Below, piece by piece: positions 44,210 to 52,607 of a stretch of 64,000 nt of DNA; positions within the stretch are counted from its first letter, which is position 1, and the number at the start of each line of letters is the position of its first letter. Origin of the DNA: Hymenobacter puniceus (GTDB lineage: Bacteria > Bacteroidota > Bacteroidia > Cytophagales > Hymenobacteraceae); the NCBI RefSeq assembly GCF_014333525.1, contig NZ_JACSCX010000005.1, forward strand, positions 1-64,000, given 5' to 3'. The notes under the pieces were generated by a model. That model worked only from the letters and a program-made list of their open reading frames with translations. It was not told the DNA's origin and made no database searches. A program made the translations under genes and the position numbers.

Positions 44210-44860
44210 ATGCTCGATCCGCACCTGGCCGATTTGCGCAAAACCTACGCCCAGCGCACCCTTTCGGAAACTGATGTTCTGCCGCTGGCTGTGCCGCAGT
44301 TCCGGCGCTGGCTGGATGAGGCCCTGGCCGCTCAGCTCGACGAGCCTACGGCCATGACGCTGGCTACCGTCAGCGAAACCGGCCAGCCCTCGGCACGGGT
44401 GGTGCTGCTGAAAGGGTTGCCCGAAGAAAACGGCTTTCTGTTCTATACGAATTATGAGTCGCGGAAGGGCCAGGAGCTGGCGGCGCGGCCGCTGGCGGCT
44501 CTCACATTCTTCTGGCCAGGCCTGGAGCGGCAGGTGCGCGTGGAAGGCCGAGTGGAAAAAGCGCCCGCTACCCTTTCCGACGAATACTTCCAGAGCCGCC
44601 CCCGTGCTAGCCAGATTGGAGCCTGGGCCTCGCCCCAAAGCCAGACGATTGAGAGCCGCGAGCAGTTGGAGCAGCGTGAGGCAGCTTTGCTGGACGAGTT
44701 TGCCGACCAGGATCCGTTGCCGCGCCCCGAAAACTGGGGCGGCTACATTCTGCGGCCGCACCGCGTGGAATTCTGGCAGGGCCGCCCCAGCCGCCTCCAC
44801 GACCGGATAGTATACGAACTGGAGGGCAACGGCTGGCGACTGAGCCGCTTGGCGCCTTAA
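44210..44860 (+). CDS. pdxH: Pyridoxamine 5'-phosphate oxidase
   Basis: A 216-residue FMN enzyme that makes pyridoxal 5'-phosphate from pyridoxine or pyridoxamine phosphate. The FMN-binding motifs RVVLLKGL, FYTNYESRKGQELAARP and FFWPGLERQVRVEG, the RASQIGAWASPQS segment and the C-terminal substrate site RPHRVEFWQGRPSRLHDR are present and in order, with normal length. A near-consensus TACCTTGC promoter-like element at 44138-44145 lies 65 bases upstream of ATG 44210. A palindromic repeat starts just after the stop. Confidence 0.96.
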   Translation: MLDPHLADLRKTYAQRTLSETDVLPLAVPQFRRWLDEALAAQLDEPTAMTLATVSETGQPSARVVLLKGLPEENGFLFYTNYESRKGQELAARPLAALTFFWPGLERQVRVEGRVEKAPATLSDEYFQSRPRASQIGAWASPQSQTIESREQLEQREAALLDEFADQDPLPRPENWGGYILRPHRVEFWQGRPSRLHDRIVYELEGNGWRLSRLAP

Positions 44861-44862
44861 TT

Positions 44863-45006
44863 GTGATGAGGTGATGAGGTAAATGGTGACAGGTAACAGG
44901 TGAATAGTAGGCACTTTGCCACTCACCTTGAAGCCTGCTTCTTTATCAATCCCCCATCACCATTTGCCTCTTCACCTCATCCCCGTTTACCTCATCACCT
45001 CATCAC
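44863..45006. repeat. Inverted repeat with perfect 21-base arms
   Basis: GTGATGAGGTGATGAGGTAAA (44863-44883) is repeated in perfect inversion at 44986-45006, with 102 bases between. Further partial GGTGA/TCACC inversions lie inside. The element fills the space between pdxH and the DUF1015 gene, ending 12 bases before its TTG start. I recall similar GGTGATGAGG elements in Hymenobacter intergenic regions. Confidence 0.85.
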
Positions 45007-45017
45007 TCCAAACAGAT

Positions 45018-46343
45018 TTGGCTGAAATTCAACCCCTCCGTGGCTGGCGCTACAATGCAACGCTGAGCCAGAACATCGATGACTTTGTTTCGCCACTCTT
45101 TGATGTAGTATCGGCCCGGCAACGGGAGGCGCTATACCGCAACCCGCTCAACAGCATCCACCTCTCAGTGCCGCGCGGCGACACGCCAGCCGAAGCAGCC
45201 CGAATCCGGCTGCAGGAGTGGCAGCAAACCGGCGTACTGCGCCAGGATGAACTGCCGGGCATCTACGCTTACTACCAGTATTTCCGGCTACCGGGCAGTA
45301 CCCGCGAGTACTGCCGCAAGGGCTTCATGTGCCATATCCGGGCCTACGACTGGGTTGAGGATGTGGTGCTGCGCCACGAAAATACGCTGCCTGTGGCCGT
45401 CAACGACCGGGCCGAGCTGCTGGCCTGCACCGAATTTCAGACCAGCGCCACTCACGGCCTCTACCGCGACGATGACTTCGAGCTGGAGCGCTACCTCGAC
45501 GAGGCCATCCTGACGCCGCTCTACCAGACCGAGGAAGACTACCAGGGCGCCCGCGATGTGCTGGCCGTAATTCAGGATGCGGCCGTTATCAAGCGGTTTC
45601 AGCAGGTGCTGGCTTCGCGGCAGGTGATTCTGGCCGATGGCCACCACCGTTATGAAGGCTCGTTGGCGTATCGGCAGGCGCGGCAGGCGGCCGAGCCCAC
45701 CGCCACCGGCCAGGAAGGCTGGAACTTCCACCTGATGTACCTCACCAACGCGGCCGCCGACGACCTGCGTATTCTGCCCACGCACCGGCTGCTACTGGAA
45801 CTGCCCAATGGCCTCAGCAATGAGGAACTACTGGCGCGGCTGGAAGCCTACTTTCTGGTGATGCCCAAGGAAGACCCCTACGACTTGCCCGAGCTGATTG
45901 CCGGCAAGCCCTGGGCTTTCGGGCTGTATCTGGGCGAGGGCCAAACCTACAAGCTGCGGCTGCGGCCCGAGGTGCACGCTCAGCTCGACTGGGACACCAC
46001 GCCCGAGGTGAAAGCGCTGGATCTGACGGTGCTGCACTTCTTCGTGCTGGAAAAGGTGCTCGGCATTATGGGGCCCGATGCGCAGCGGCAGTGGCCGGGC
46101 GTGGCGTACGTGCGCAACTTCCCCGAGTGCCTGCAGCGTGTGGACCACGGCGAGGCCCGCGCCGCCTTTATTACCAGCGAAGTGACCATGGACGAAGTGG
46201 AGCGGGTGTGCCACTCGGGCGCCGTGATGCCGCCCAAGTCCACGTTTTTCTACCCCAAAACCATCGGCGGCTTTCTGTTTAGCAGTATCCGCGCCGAGGA
46301 AACCCAGCACCCGTTTATGCGGGAGTTTTCTGCCCCACTCTAG
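45018..46343 (+). CDS. DUF1015 family protein
   Basis: A 441-residue soluble protein. TTG 45018 gives an N-terminus AEIQPLRGWRYN, the standard start of the family; the frame is open back to 44916, but that part lies inside the inverted repeat. Typical phrases are VSPLFDVVSARQREAL, HLSVPRG, YYQYFRLPGS, LADGHHRYEGSLAYR and VMPPKSTFFYPKT. The family occurs near serine and amino-acid metabolism genes in many bacteria, but no activity is established. It is directly followed by maf: its stop ends at 46343 and maf starts at 46344. Confidence 0.92.
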   Translation: MAEIQPLRGWRYNATLSQNIDDFVSPLFDVVSARQREALYRNPLNSIHLSVPRGDTPAEAARIRLQEWQQTGVLRQDELPGIYAYYQYFRLPGSTREYCRKGFMCHIRAYDWVEDVVLRHENTLPVAVNDRAELLACTEFQTSATHGLYRDDDFELERYLDEAILTPLYQTEEDYQGARDVLAVIQDAAVIKRFQQVLASRQVILADGHHRYEGSLAYRQARQAAEPTATGQEGWNFHLMYLTNAAADDLRILPTHRLLLELPNGLSNEELLARLEAYFLVMPKEDPYDLPELIAGKPWAFGLYLGEGQTYKLRLRPEVHAQLDWDTTPEVKALDLTVLHFFVLEKVLGIMGPDAQRQWPGVAYVRNFPECLQRVDHGEARAAFITSEVTMDEVERVCHSGAVMPPKSTFFYPKTIGGFLFSSIRAEETQHPFMREFSAPL

Positions 46344-46931
46344 ATGAAGCTGATTCTGGCCTCCAATTCGCCGCGCCGCCGGCAGCTGCTCTCCGACCTG
46401 GGCCTGGCCTATACTGTGCGTTTGCAGGAAGTAGACGAGTCGTTTCCGGCGCACCTGCGCCGGGCCGAAGTAGCCGAGTACCTGGCTGCCCACAAAGCGG
46501 CTGCCTACCGCGCCGGCCTGGCCCCCGACGAGGTGGTGCTGACGGCCGACACCATCGTGTGCCTCGACGACGATGTGCTCAACAAACCCGCCGACGAGGC
46601 CGAAGCCATCCGGATGCTGCAGCGCCTGCAGGGCCGCACCCACGACGTCTTCACCGGCGTCTGCCTGCTCAGTGGCGACGGCCGGCAAGTAGTTTTTTCT
46701 GACCAGACGCGGGTTACATTTAGGGCATTATCCCACTCAGAAATAGAGCACTACGTTCATCAGCATCAACCACTGGATAAGGCCGGGGCCTACGGCGCGC
46801 AGGACTGGATTGGGATGGTGGCCGTGACGCGGCTGGAAGGTTCTTACTTCAATGTGATGGGCCTGCCGGTGCACCGTGTGTGGGAAGAACTTTCGCGCCT
46901 GACCGACTCTAATTTATTAGCTAACCGATAA
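46344..46931 (+). CDS. maf: Maf family nucleotide pyrophosphatase
   Basis: A 195-residue cytoplasmic enzyme that hydrolyses non-canonical or surplus nucleoside triphosphates (dTTP/UTP or modified nucleotides). The motif ASNSPRRRQLL near the N-terminus, VVLTADTIVCLDD in the middle, and DKAGAYGAQDWIG are the family signatures. It starts at the base after the DUF1015 stop, so the two are translationally coupled. It converges with the EamA gene at 46954-47388, 22 bases apart. Confidence 0.95.
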   Translation: MKLILASNSPRRRQLLSDLGLAYTVRLQEVDESFPAHLRRAEVAEYLAAHKAAAYRAGLAPDEVVLTADTIVCLDDDVLNKPADEAEAIRMLQRLQGRTHDVFTGVCLLSGDGRQVVFSDQTRVTFRALSHSEIEHYVHQHQPLDKAGAYGAQDWIGMVAVTRLEGSYFNVMGLPVHRVWEELSRLTDSNLLANR

Positions 46932-46953
46932 GAATCAACCCTTCCTTCTTGCG

Positions 46954-47388
46954 CTAGTGCCCACGGGCCAGCAGCGCAATGCCGCCCACGATAAGCAGCA
47001 TGCCCAGTGCCTGGGACCAGCCCAGCGTTTCGCGCAGCACCAGCACACCCAGCAGCGCCGTTAGCAGCACCGAGCCGCCTACAATCAGCGGCGTACCCAC
47101 TGAAGCAGGCGCCCCCCGGCTGTACACCGCAAACGTCAGAATTTCGGCCAGCCCGATACCCACGCCGGCCAGAGCCGCCAGGGTGAGGCCACGGCTGGTG
47201 GCCAGCACCGACGGCAGCGCGCCGCGCAGATAAAGCACCAGCAGCAGACCTGCTCCTACCAGCGCGGCTACCACCTGCAGCACCACGGCGCCCACCATTT
47301 CGTGCACCTGCCCGGCCGAGGCCTTGATCAGCAGGTTGTAGAGCGCCATGCACAAGGCGGCGCAGGCCGCCAGCAACAGCCAGTTCAT
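46954..47388 (-). CDS. EamA-type half-transporter (DMT superfamily)
   Basis: A 144-residue membrane protein with five hydrophobic helices, a single EamA domain, half the size of the usual ten-helix DMT exporters. Such half-size members are thought to work as dimers. The helix with AEILTFAVYSRGAPASVGTPL and the end helix ALGMLLIVGGIALLARG fit the family. It starts six bases after the stop of the DUF4259 gene, so the two are probably one operon with gpsA upstream. The substrate is unknown. Confidence 0.88.
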   Translation of the reverse strand: MNWLLLAACAALCMALYNLLIKASAGQVHEMVGAVVLQVVAALVGAGLLLVLYLRGALPSVLATSRGLTLAALAGVGIGLAEILTFAVYSRGAPASVGTPLIVGGSVLLTALLGVLVLRETLGWSQALGMLLIVGGIALLARGH

Positions 47389-47394
47389 TTGCCG

Positions 47395-47820
47395 CTATGA
47401 TTCATCATCGGCTTCACCGGCCTCGTCGTGGAGGCGGGCCAGCAGGTCTTGCTGCAGCTGCTGCCAGCTGGCATAGTCTTCCGATTCTGCCCACCGCTCC
47501 TGCAGCTCCGAGTTCTTTAGCACGGCCGCTACGGCGTCTTCGGCCAGCTCGCGCAAGTCCTCGCTGTCGGCGGCATCAAGGTGAGCCACAGCGGGCAGCA
47601 GGCCAGGCGGGAAGTCGGCGGCGGGCTTGCCCAGGATGGCGGCTACGATTTCGGCCGCGGCCAGCGCCTCGCTGGCTTCGTCCAGCTCCAAATAGCCTTC
47701 TTCCTCGGCCGCCGTGGCCAGCGCCTCGTAGAGCGCAGCTTCATTAGGCGTTTCGCGGAAACTCTCGCCGAGGTCAGCGGCGGCGTCATTGTCGAAGTTG
47801 TGGTAGTCCCAGGTGCTCAT
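47395..47820 (-). CDS. DUF4259 family protein
   Basis: A 141-residue acidic soluble protein. MSTWDYHNFDNDAAADLGE and the helical EASEALAAAEIVAAIL segment are typical of DUF4259; most of the rest is helical with clustered Glu and Asp. No role is known. It lies between the AT-rich gene at 47857 and the EamA gene, with six bases to the latter. Confidence 0.88.
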   Translation of the reverse strand: MSTWDYHNFDNDAAADLGESFRETPNEAALYEALATAAEEEGYLELDEASEALAAAEIVAAILGKPAADFPPGLLPAVAHLDAADSEDLRELAEDAVAAVLKNSELQERWAESEDYASWQQLQQDLLARLHDEAGEADDES

Positions 47821-47856
47821 GAATGTTATTTTTAGAGAACAGCAAATGCTAATAAT

Positions 47857-48309
47857 CTACGACTCGCTTGGCTGCATAAGCATCGTAGCAGGTCCTAAAC
47901 CAGATTCTACAATTCGCCAGCGAGCCTGCTTAGCGGCAATCCAGCGATAATCATTCTTGTCATCTGATTCTAAATTCCATGCATGATCTTCGGCCCAGTA
48001 CAGAATATCACCCTGCCAAAAGCAGGCTGCCTCAAATAAGATAGTTAAGCCAGTATCGGCATTTCTTTCATCCTGTACCCAATTGAATGTTTGAACGTCC
48101 TCAAATAGAATTTCAATAACAGATGTACTGCGAAATTGGCTTTGAAACAACATTCTAACAAACGTCTGATTATGAAAAGACATAGCCAGACGTTCGCTCA
48201 CAAACTCCCGATTTTGCACTGCTATTTCTTTGATGCAGCTGTCGTGAAAACTCCGATATGCTAGCATCAGATTATCAACATCGACTTGATTGGCTATAAT
48301 GTTCCACAT
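47857..48309 (-). CDS. AT-rich gene, unrecognised small soluble protein
   Basis: A 150-residue soluble protein starting MWNIIANQVDVDNLMLAYRS. The pattern of an N-terminal SFHDSCIKEI segment, alternating strands (VRMLFQSQFRSTSVIEILFE) and a Trp-rich end (ILYWAEDHAWN) is one I have seen in small proteins of Bacillota, but I cannot name a family with confidence. The region is clearly AT-richer than both neighbours (for example bases 48061-48120 are about one third GC). It is inserted cleanly, six bases after the gpsA stop. Confidence 0.7.
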   Translation of the reverse strand: MWNIIANQVDVDNLMLAYRSFHDSCIKEIAVQNREFVSERLAMSFHNQTFVRMLFQSQFRSTSVIEILFEDVQTFNWVQDERNADTGLTILFEAACFWQGDILYWAEDHAWNLESDDKNDYRWIAAKQARWRIVESGLGPATMLMQPSES

Positions 48310-48315
48310 AAAGCC

Positions 48316-49305
48316 CTACCGGAACTTCTCCTTCAGCAGCTCGATTTCCACGGCCGGCGAAATCTTCTCGTAGAGGATATGGTACGCGGCTGAGGTGATG
48401 GGCATGGGCACCTGCAGGCGCTTATTTATCTCGTAGATGCTCTTCACGGCGTAGTAGCCCTCAGCCACCATGTTCATCTCCATCTGCGCCGACTTCACCG
48501 AGTAGCCGCGGCCCACCATATTGCCGAAGGTGCGATTACGCGAAAACTGCGAGTAGGCCGTTACGAGCAGGTCGCCGAGGTAGGCCGAGCCCGACAGGTC
48601 GCGGGGCGTGGGGTTGAGGGCGTGCACGAAACGGCGCATCTCCTGCACCGCGTTGCTTACCAGCACCGCCTGGAAGTTGTCGCCGTAGCCGAGGCCGTGG
48701 GCAATGCCGCTGGTGAGGGCAATGATGTTTTTCATGACGGCGAAGTACTCGATGCCGTCGAGGTCCTGGGCGGGATTGGCCTTCACGTAGCGGTTGCGCA
48801 GCAAGCGGCAGAAGTCCTCGGCCAGCGTGGAGTCGGGCGAGCCGATGGTGAGGTAGCTCTGCTTTTCTAGCGCCACTTCCTCGGCGTGGCACGGGCCCGC
48901 CACCACGCCCAGGCGCGAAGGCGGCAGACGAAACCGGTCGGCTACGTAGTCGGTCACCAGCACGTTTTTGCCCGGAATCATGCCCTTGATGGCCGAAATC
49001 ACCCGCTTGTTCTTCAATGAGTCGCGGTCCAGCTTATCGAGCACGCCCTGCACAAAGGCGGCCGGCACACCCAGCACCAGCCAGTCAGCTTCCTCCACCA
49101 CTTCCTGCAGGTCCGTAGACGGAAACACACGCGTAAGGTCGTGGGCCACCGACGAGAGGTAGCGCGGGTTGTGGCGCGTGGTGCGCAGGTGCTGCACGTC
49201 GTCTTTGGAGCGCAGCCACCAGCCTACCCGGGACCCGTTTTCGGCCAGAATTTTGGTGAGAGCAGTGGCCCAGGAGCCGCCGCCGAGCATGGCTATTTTT
49301 TCCAA
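48316..49305 (-). CDS. gpsA: Glycerol-3-phosphate dehydrogenase [NAD(P)+]
   Basis: A 329-residue cytoplasmic enzyme making sn-glycerol 3-phosphate for phospholipids. The nucleotide-binding loop LGGGSWATALTKILAENG, the KGM and AGPCHAEEVAL motifs and the substrate-site NIIALTSGIAHGLGYGDN are present; length is normal. It begins a minus-strand run of gpsA, the AT-rich gene, DUF4259 and EamA with gaps of 6, 36 and 6 bases. A palindromic element lies just upstream. Confidence 0.96.
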   Translation of the reverse strand: MEKIAMLGGGSWATALTKILAENGSRVGWWLRSKDDVQHLRTTRHNPRYLSSVAHDLTRVFPSTDLQEVVEEADWLVLGVPAAFVQGVLDKLDRDSLKNKRVISAIKGMIPGKNVLVTDYVADRFRLPPSRLGVVAGPCHAEEVALEKQSYLTIGSPDSTLAEDFCRLLRNRYVKANPAQDLDGIEYFAVMKNIIALTSGIAHGLGYGDNFQAVLVSNAVQEMRRFVHALNPTPRDLSGSAYLGDLLVTAYSQFSRNRTFGNMVGRGYSVKSAQMEMNMVAEGYYAVKSIYEINKRLQVPMPITSAAYHILYEKISPAVEIELLKEKFR

Positions 49306-49343
49306 ATCAGGGGAATTTTAAGAAGGAATTTGTAAAAAAGTAG

Positions 49344-49445
49344 AACGTCATTCCGAGCGAAGCCGAGGAATCTCGCGTGCTGAGGTCGTGGTGCTCAATG
49401 AGTACCCCACTAGCAAGATTCCTCGGCTCCGCTCGGAATGACGTT
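49344..49445. repeat. Palindromic intergenic element upstream of gpsA
   Basis: A 102-base inverted repeat: AACGTCATTCCGAGCGAAGC at the left and GCTCGGAATGACGTT at the right, with CCGAGGAATCT / AGATTCCTCGG inside. Similar CGTCATTCCGAGC elements are, to my memory, dispersed in Hymenobacter genomes. No gene is carried. Confidence 0.85.
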
Positions 49446-49499
49446 CCAACGAAATAGGGTGGCAATGCCTCCGCATTTCGCTTTTCAGAGCCTTGTACG

Positions 49500-50927
49500 C
49501 TACTTCGCCTCCTCGGGGCCTTCTTTCAGCGCCTCCTTGTTGAGGCTTTTGGCATCTTTCACCACTACGGCCTCGCCCGGCTTCAGCGTTTTGGCCACGG
49601 CCCGGAACGGCCCGCTCACTACTTCGTCGCCGACTTTCAGGCCGCTCAGAATCTCGATGTTCTGAAAGTCGCTGATGCCGGTTTTTACGGGCGTAATCAC
49701 AGCCTTGCCGTCACGGATGACAAACACCACTTCCTGCACGTCGGTGGTTTTCTTGGCGCTGGCAGCCTCCGTGGCGCCGCTACGTCCGCGGCCTCCTACA
49801 CCACCCACCCGCACGCGGGGGCCGCTGCTGCTGCCGGCACCGGCGGCGGCCGTCATGGCGCTGTCGGAACGGGTCGTGACGGCGGCCAGCGGCACGCTCA
49901 GCACGCCGGTTTTGCGGTCGGTAATAATATCCACGGAAGCCGTCATGCCGGGGCGGAAAGGCACTACCGTGCGGCCATTGACGGTGCGCAGCAGGTGGCG
50001 GTACGAGTCGGGCAGCAGGCGGATGCGTACTTCAAATTCGGTAACGGCTTCAGCCGTGAGAGCGTCTTTGGCGGTGTTGGCAATGCTGGTCACGAGGCCG
50101 CGGAACTTCTCGTCTTTGCTGGCATACGAGTCCACTTCCACCACCACCGAGTCGCCGAGGTGCACGTTGATGATGTCGTTTTCATTGACATTCACCCGCA
50201 CTTCCATGGAGTTAAGGTTGGCAATGCGCATGATTTCGGTGCCCGACATCTGCGACGTGCCCACCACCCGCTCGCCTTTCTCTACGTTGAGCTTGCTGAT
50301 GGTGCCGCTCACGGGCGCATAAATGGTGGTTTTGTTGAGGTTGCGGCGGGCATCGTCGAGGCCGGCCTGGGCGCTCTGCACGCTGCTCTGCGCCGAGCGG
50401 ATGCTGGCCCGGGCGCTGTTGAGCTCTTCCTGCGAAGCGTCGTAAGCGGCTTTGGCGGCCTCGTACTCGGCCTGCGAAATCACCTTTTGCTTGTACAGCG
50501 AGGCGTTGCGGCGGTAGGTCAGCTCGGTTTGCTTGGCGTTGGCAATCAGCTGCTGCAGGCGGGCCTGGGTCTGGCCCACGTTGGCGCGTTGCGAGTTCAC
50601 CACGGCCGACTGCTGGTTTACCAACGCCTGGTAGTTGTCGGGGCGGATGCGCAGCAGCAGCTGGCCTTTCTTGACCGAGTCGCCTTCCTGCACATACAGC
50701 TCGGTAATTTCGCCGGATACATCGGGCGAGATTTTCACCTCCGTTTCCGGCTGCACCTTACCCGAGGCACTCACCTGCTCCACAATATTGACGGTACCGG
50801 CTTTGGCTGCCGTTACCTCGGTGCCAGCCGGCTTGCCCACCCAGCCTTGTTTTTTGCCGATAGCGTAGCCTCCAATCAGCACCACCACGACGGCCAGAAG
50901 GATGTAGAGTAAGCGGTTGTTTTTCAT
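49500..50927 (-). CDS. Periplasmic adaptor subunit (HlyD/MacA type)
   Basis: A 475-residue membrane-fusion protein with one N-terminal membrane helix (LLYILLAVVVVLIGGYAI). The lipoyl-like hairpin (ISPDVSGEITELYVQEGDSV) is followed by a long coiled-coil (about 95-205), then PVSGTISKLNVEKGERV, the beta-barrel (VEVRVNVNEN-like segment, IRLLPDSYRHLL) and a Gly/Ser/Arg-rich insert before the membrane-proximal end. It links an inner-membrane pump to a TolC-family channel. The TolC gene is upstream (45 bases), but no RND or MacB-type permease is next to it. Confidence 0.93.
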   Translation of the reverse strand: MKNNRLLYILLAVVVVLIGGYAIGKKQGWVGKPAGTEVTAAKAGTVNIVEQVSASGKVQPETEVKISPDVSGEITELYVQEGDSVKKGQLLLRIRPDNYQALVNQQSAVVNSQRANVGQTQARLQQLIANAKQTELTYRRNASLYKQKVISQAEYEAAKAAYDASQEELNSARASIRSAQSSVQSAQAGLDDARRNLNKTTIYAPVSGTISKLNVEKGERVVGTSQMSGTEIMRIANLNSMEVRVNVNENDIINVHLGDSVVVEVDSYASKDEKFRGLVTSIANTAKDALTAEAVTEFEVRIRLLPDSYRHLLRTVNGRTVVPFRPGMTASVDIITDRKTGVLSVPLAAVTTRSDSAMTAAAGAGSSSGPRVRVGGVGGRGRSGATEAASAKKTTDVQEVVFVIRDGKAVITPVKTGISDFQNIEILSGLKVGDEVVSGPFRAVAKTLKPGEAVVVKDAKSLNKEALKEGPEEAK

Positions 50928-50972
50928 AGTTATGTCTTGGATTCTTGTCGGACTTGGAAACGTGGCAACCGG

Positions 50973-52514
50973 CTAGAGCGCCAGCGGGCGGCCCTGGTAG
51001 AAGTCCAGCACCTTGCGGCGGAACGTGTACTCGTACTTGGCCTGAATCATGGTCGATTCGGCGGCGGCGAGGTTGTTTTTGGCGATGTTGAACTCGGTAC
51101 CGTTGAGCAGGCCGTTGTTGAAGCGAATTTCGGCGTTGCGGTAGGCAGTGGTCAGGGCTTCGGTCTGGCGCTTGGCCGAGGCGAACTTCCGCTGGGCAGC
51201 CAGTGCGTCGGCAGCGGCCTGCTGAATGTTCTGGCGCAGCGTGAGGCGGGTTTGCTCGGCGCGCAGCTCGGCCTGGCGGGTGGCTACCTGGGCCCGCTGC
51301 ACCGTGGTACGGGCCTGGAATCCGTTGAGAATCGGAATGTTGAGGTTGAACTGCAGCTGCCGGCCAATGTTATCCTTGATTTGGCTGGAGAACTTAGCGG
51401 GCAGAAACTCCGGAATGGCCTGCCGGGGCTGCAGCACTGCAAACGTAGTGGGCACCGGCCGGCCGTTCACGTACTGCACCACCGGAATAGGAATGGCCGC
51501 CGTGGAGTCACCGCTAAATACGCGCGCCAGCCGCGACGATGAAAAGCCGGTGAACACACCCGCCCCGAACGTCAGGCGCGGCAGGTAAGCTCCGCGGGCT
51601 ACCTCAACGCCCAGCTGGTTGGAGCGCACACGCAGATCGGCAGCCCGGATTTCCGGCATCACACTCTGCGCCGTCTCGAAAATGGCGGCCGGATCGTCGT
51701 TGAAGTTGGCGTTTTCGTCGGGGTCAGGCACCTGGGGCATGTCAATCTGGAATGCGGCCGCGCCGGCGGCATCCAGATTGAGCAGCTGAACAAGCTGCAG
51801 GCGCGCAATGTCGCGCTGGTTCTGGGCTGTCACCACGTTCAGCTCGTCGGAGGCCAGCTGGGCGCGGCTGTCGAGCAGCTGGCTTTCGGCCACAGCGCCG
51901 GCCTTGAGCAGCTTTTCGGTGCGCGAAATCTGCTGCTGGCTGCTGTTTACGCGGGCTTGGTTGGCCCGGATCAGCTCTTCGGCCAGCACATACTGCAGGT
52001 ACACCGACGCCACGTTCAACGATAAGTCGTTGCGGGCCTGCTCGATATCAATCAGCGCCGCCTGATAGTCGAGGGCGTTGCGCTTCACGGTGTTGCGCAG
52101 CTGAAAACCCGAGAACAAGGTCAGCTGCGAAAAGGCCGAGAAGTTGTTGGACCGGATGGTCTGGCTCACGAAGTCGTTGGTGAGCGGGTCGAGGCCGGTA
52201 CCGTAGTTCCAGGTCTGGCTGCCGCTCAAGTTGGCCGTAGGCAGCAGCGCCCCGCGGCCGGCGCGCTGCGTCACGTCGCTGAGCTCGGCATTGAGCTGGC
52301 TCTGGCGCACGTTGAGGTTGTTTTTTACGGCGTAATCCACGGCCTGCTGCAATGTAAAGGGCGTGCCGGGCGCCGCAGGCGCCTGGGCCAGGGCCGTGCC
52401 CGGTGGCTGGGCGGGCGGCGTAGTCTGGGCCGCTGCAGGGCGGGCCGCAACTAGCAGCAGGGCCGTAGAACCAGCCAGCGCCAGCGCCCGGGGCAGAGTA
52501 GCAGGTGATTTCAT
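50973..52514 (-). CDS. TolC-family outer-membrane channel protein
   Basis: A 513-residue outer-membrane protein with a signal peptide (ending about residue 29, ARPAAAQ). The two halves of the TolC fold are visible as repeated helical segments (VDYAVKNNLNVRQSQLNAEL, ARNDLSLNVASVYLQYVLAE, then LRLRQNIQQAAADALAAQRK-like helices) with strands LPTANLSGSQTWNYG. It lies 45 bases before the adaptor gene on the same strand, forming a two-gene export cassette. The inner-membrane part must be encoded elsewhere. Confidence 0.92.
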   Translation of the reverse strand: MKSPATLPRALALAGSTALLLVAARPAAAQTTPPAQPPGTALAQAPAAPGTPFTLQQAVDYAVKNNLNVRQSQLNAELSDVTQRAGRGALLPTANLSGSQTWNYGTGLDPLTNDFVSQTIRSNNFSAFSQLTLFSGFQLRNTVKRNALDYQAALIDIEQARNDLSLNVASVYLQYVLAEELIRANQARVNSSQQQISRTEKLLKAGAVAESQLLDSRAQLASDELNVVTAQNQRDIARLQLVQLLNLDAAGAAAFQIDMPQVPDPDENANFNDDPAAIFETAQSVMPEIRAADLRVRSNQLGVEVARGAYLPRLTFGAGVFTGFSSSRLARVFSGDSTAAIPIPVVQYVNGRPVPTTFAVLQPRQAIPEFLPAKFSSQIKDNIGRQLQFNLNIPILNGFQARTTVQRAQVATRQAELRAEQTRLTLRQNIQQAAADALAAQRKFASAKRQTEALTTAYRNAEIRFNNGLLNGTEFNIAKNNLAAAESTMIQAKYEYTFRRKVLDFYQGRPLAL

Positions 52515-52607
52515 AGAGTAAGTAGAGGAAACGAAAAACAGAACGATAGACCTGCGCAGGTATTTCAGGCCAAATATGCAGAAACTCGAATTAAAGACCG
52601 ATGTGCG

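Noticed and set aside
44916..45017. Extended N-terminus for the DUF1015 protein
   Set aside because: The extra part lies within the inverted repeat and does not resemble the family start; TTG 45018 does.
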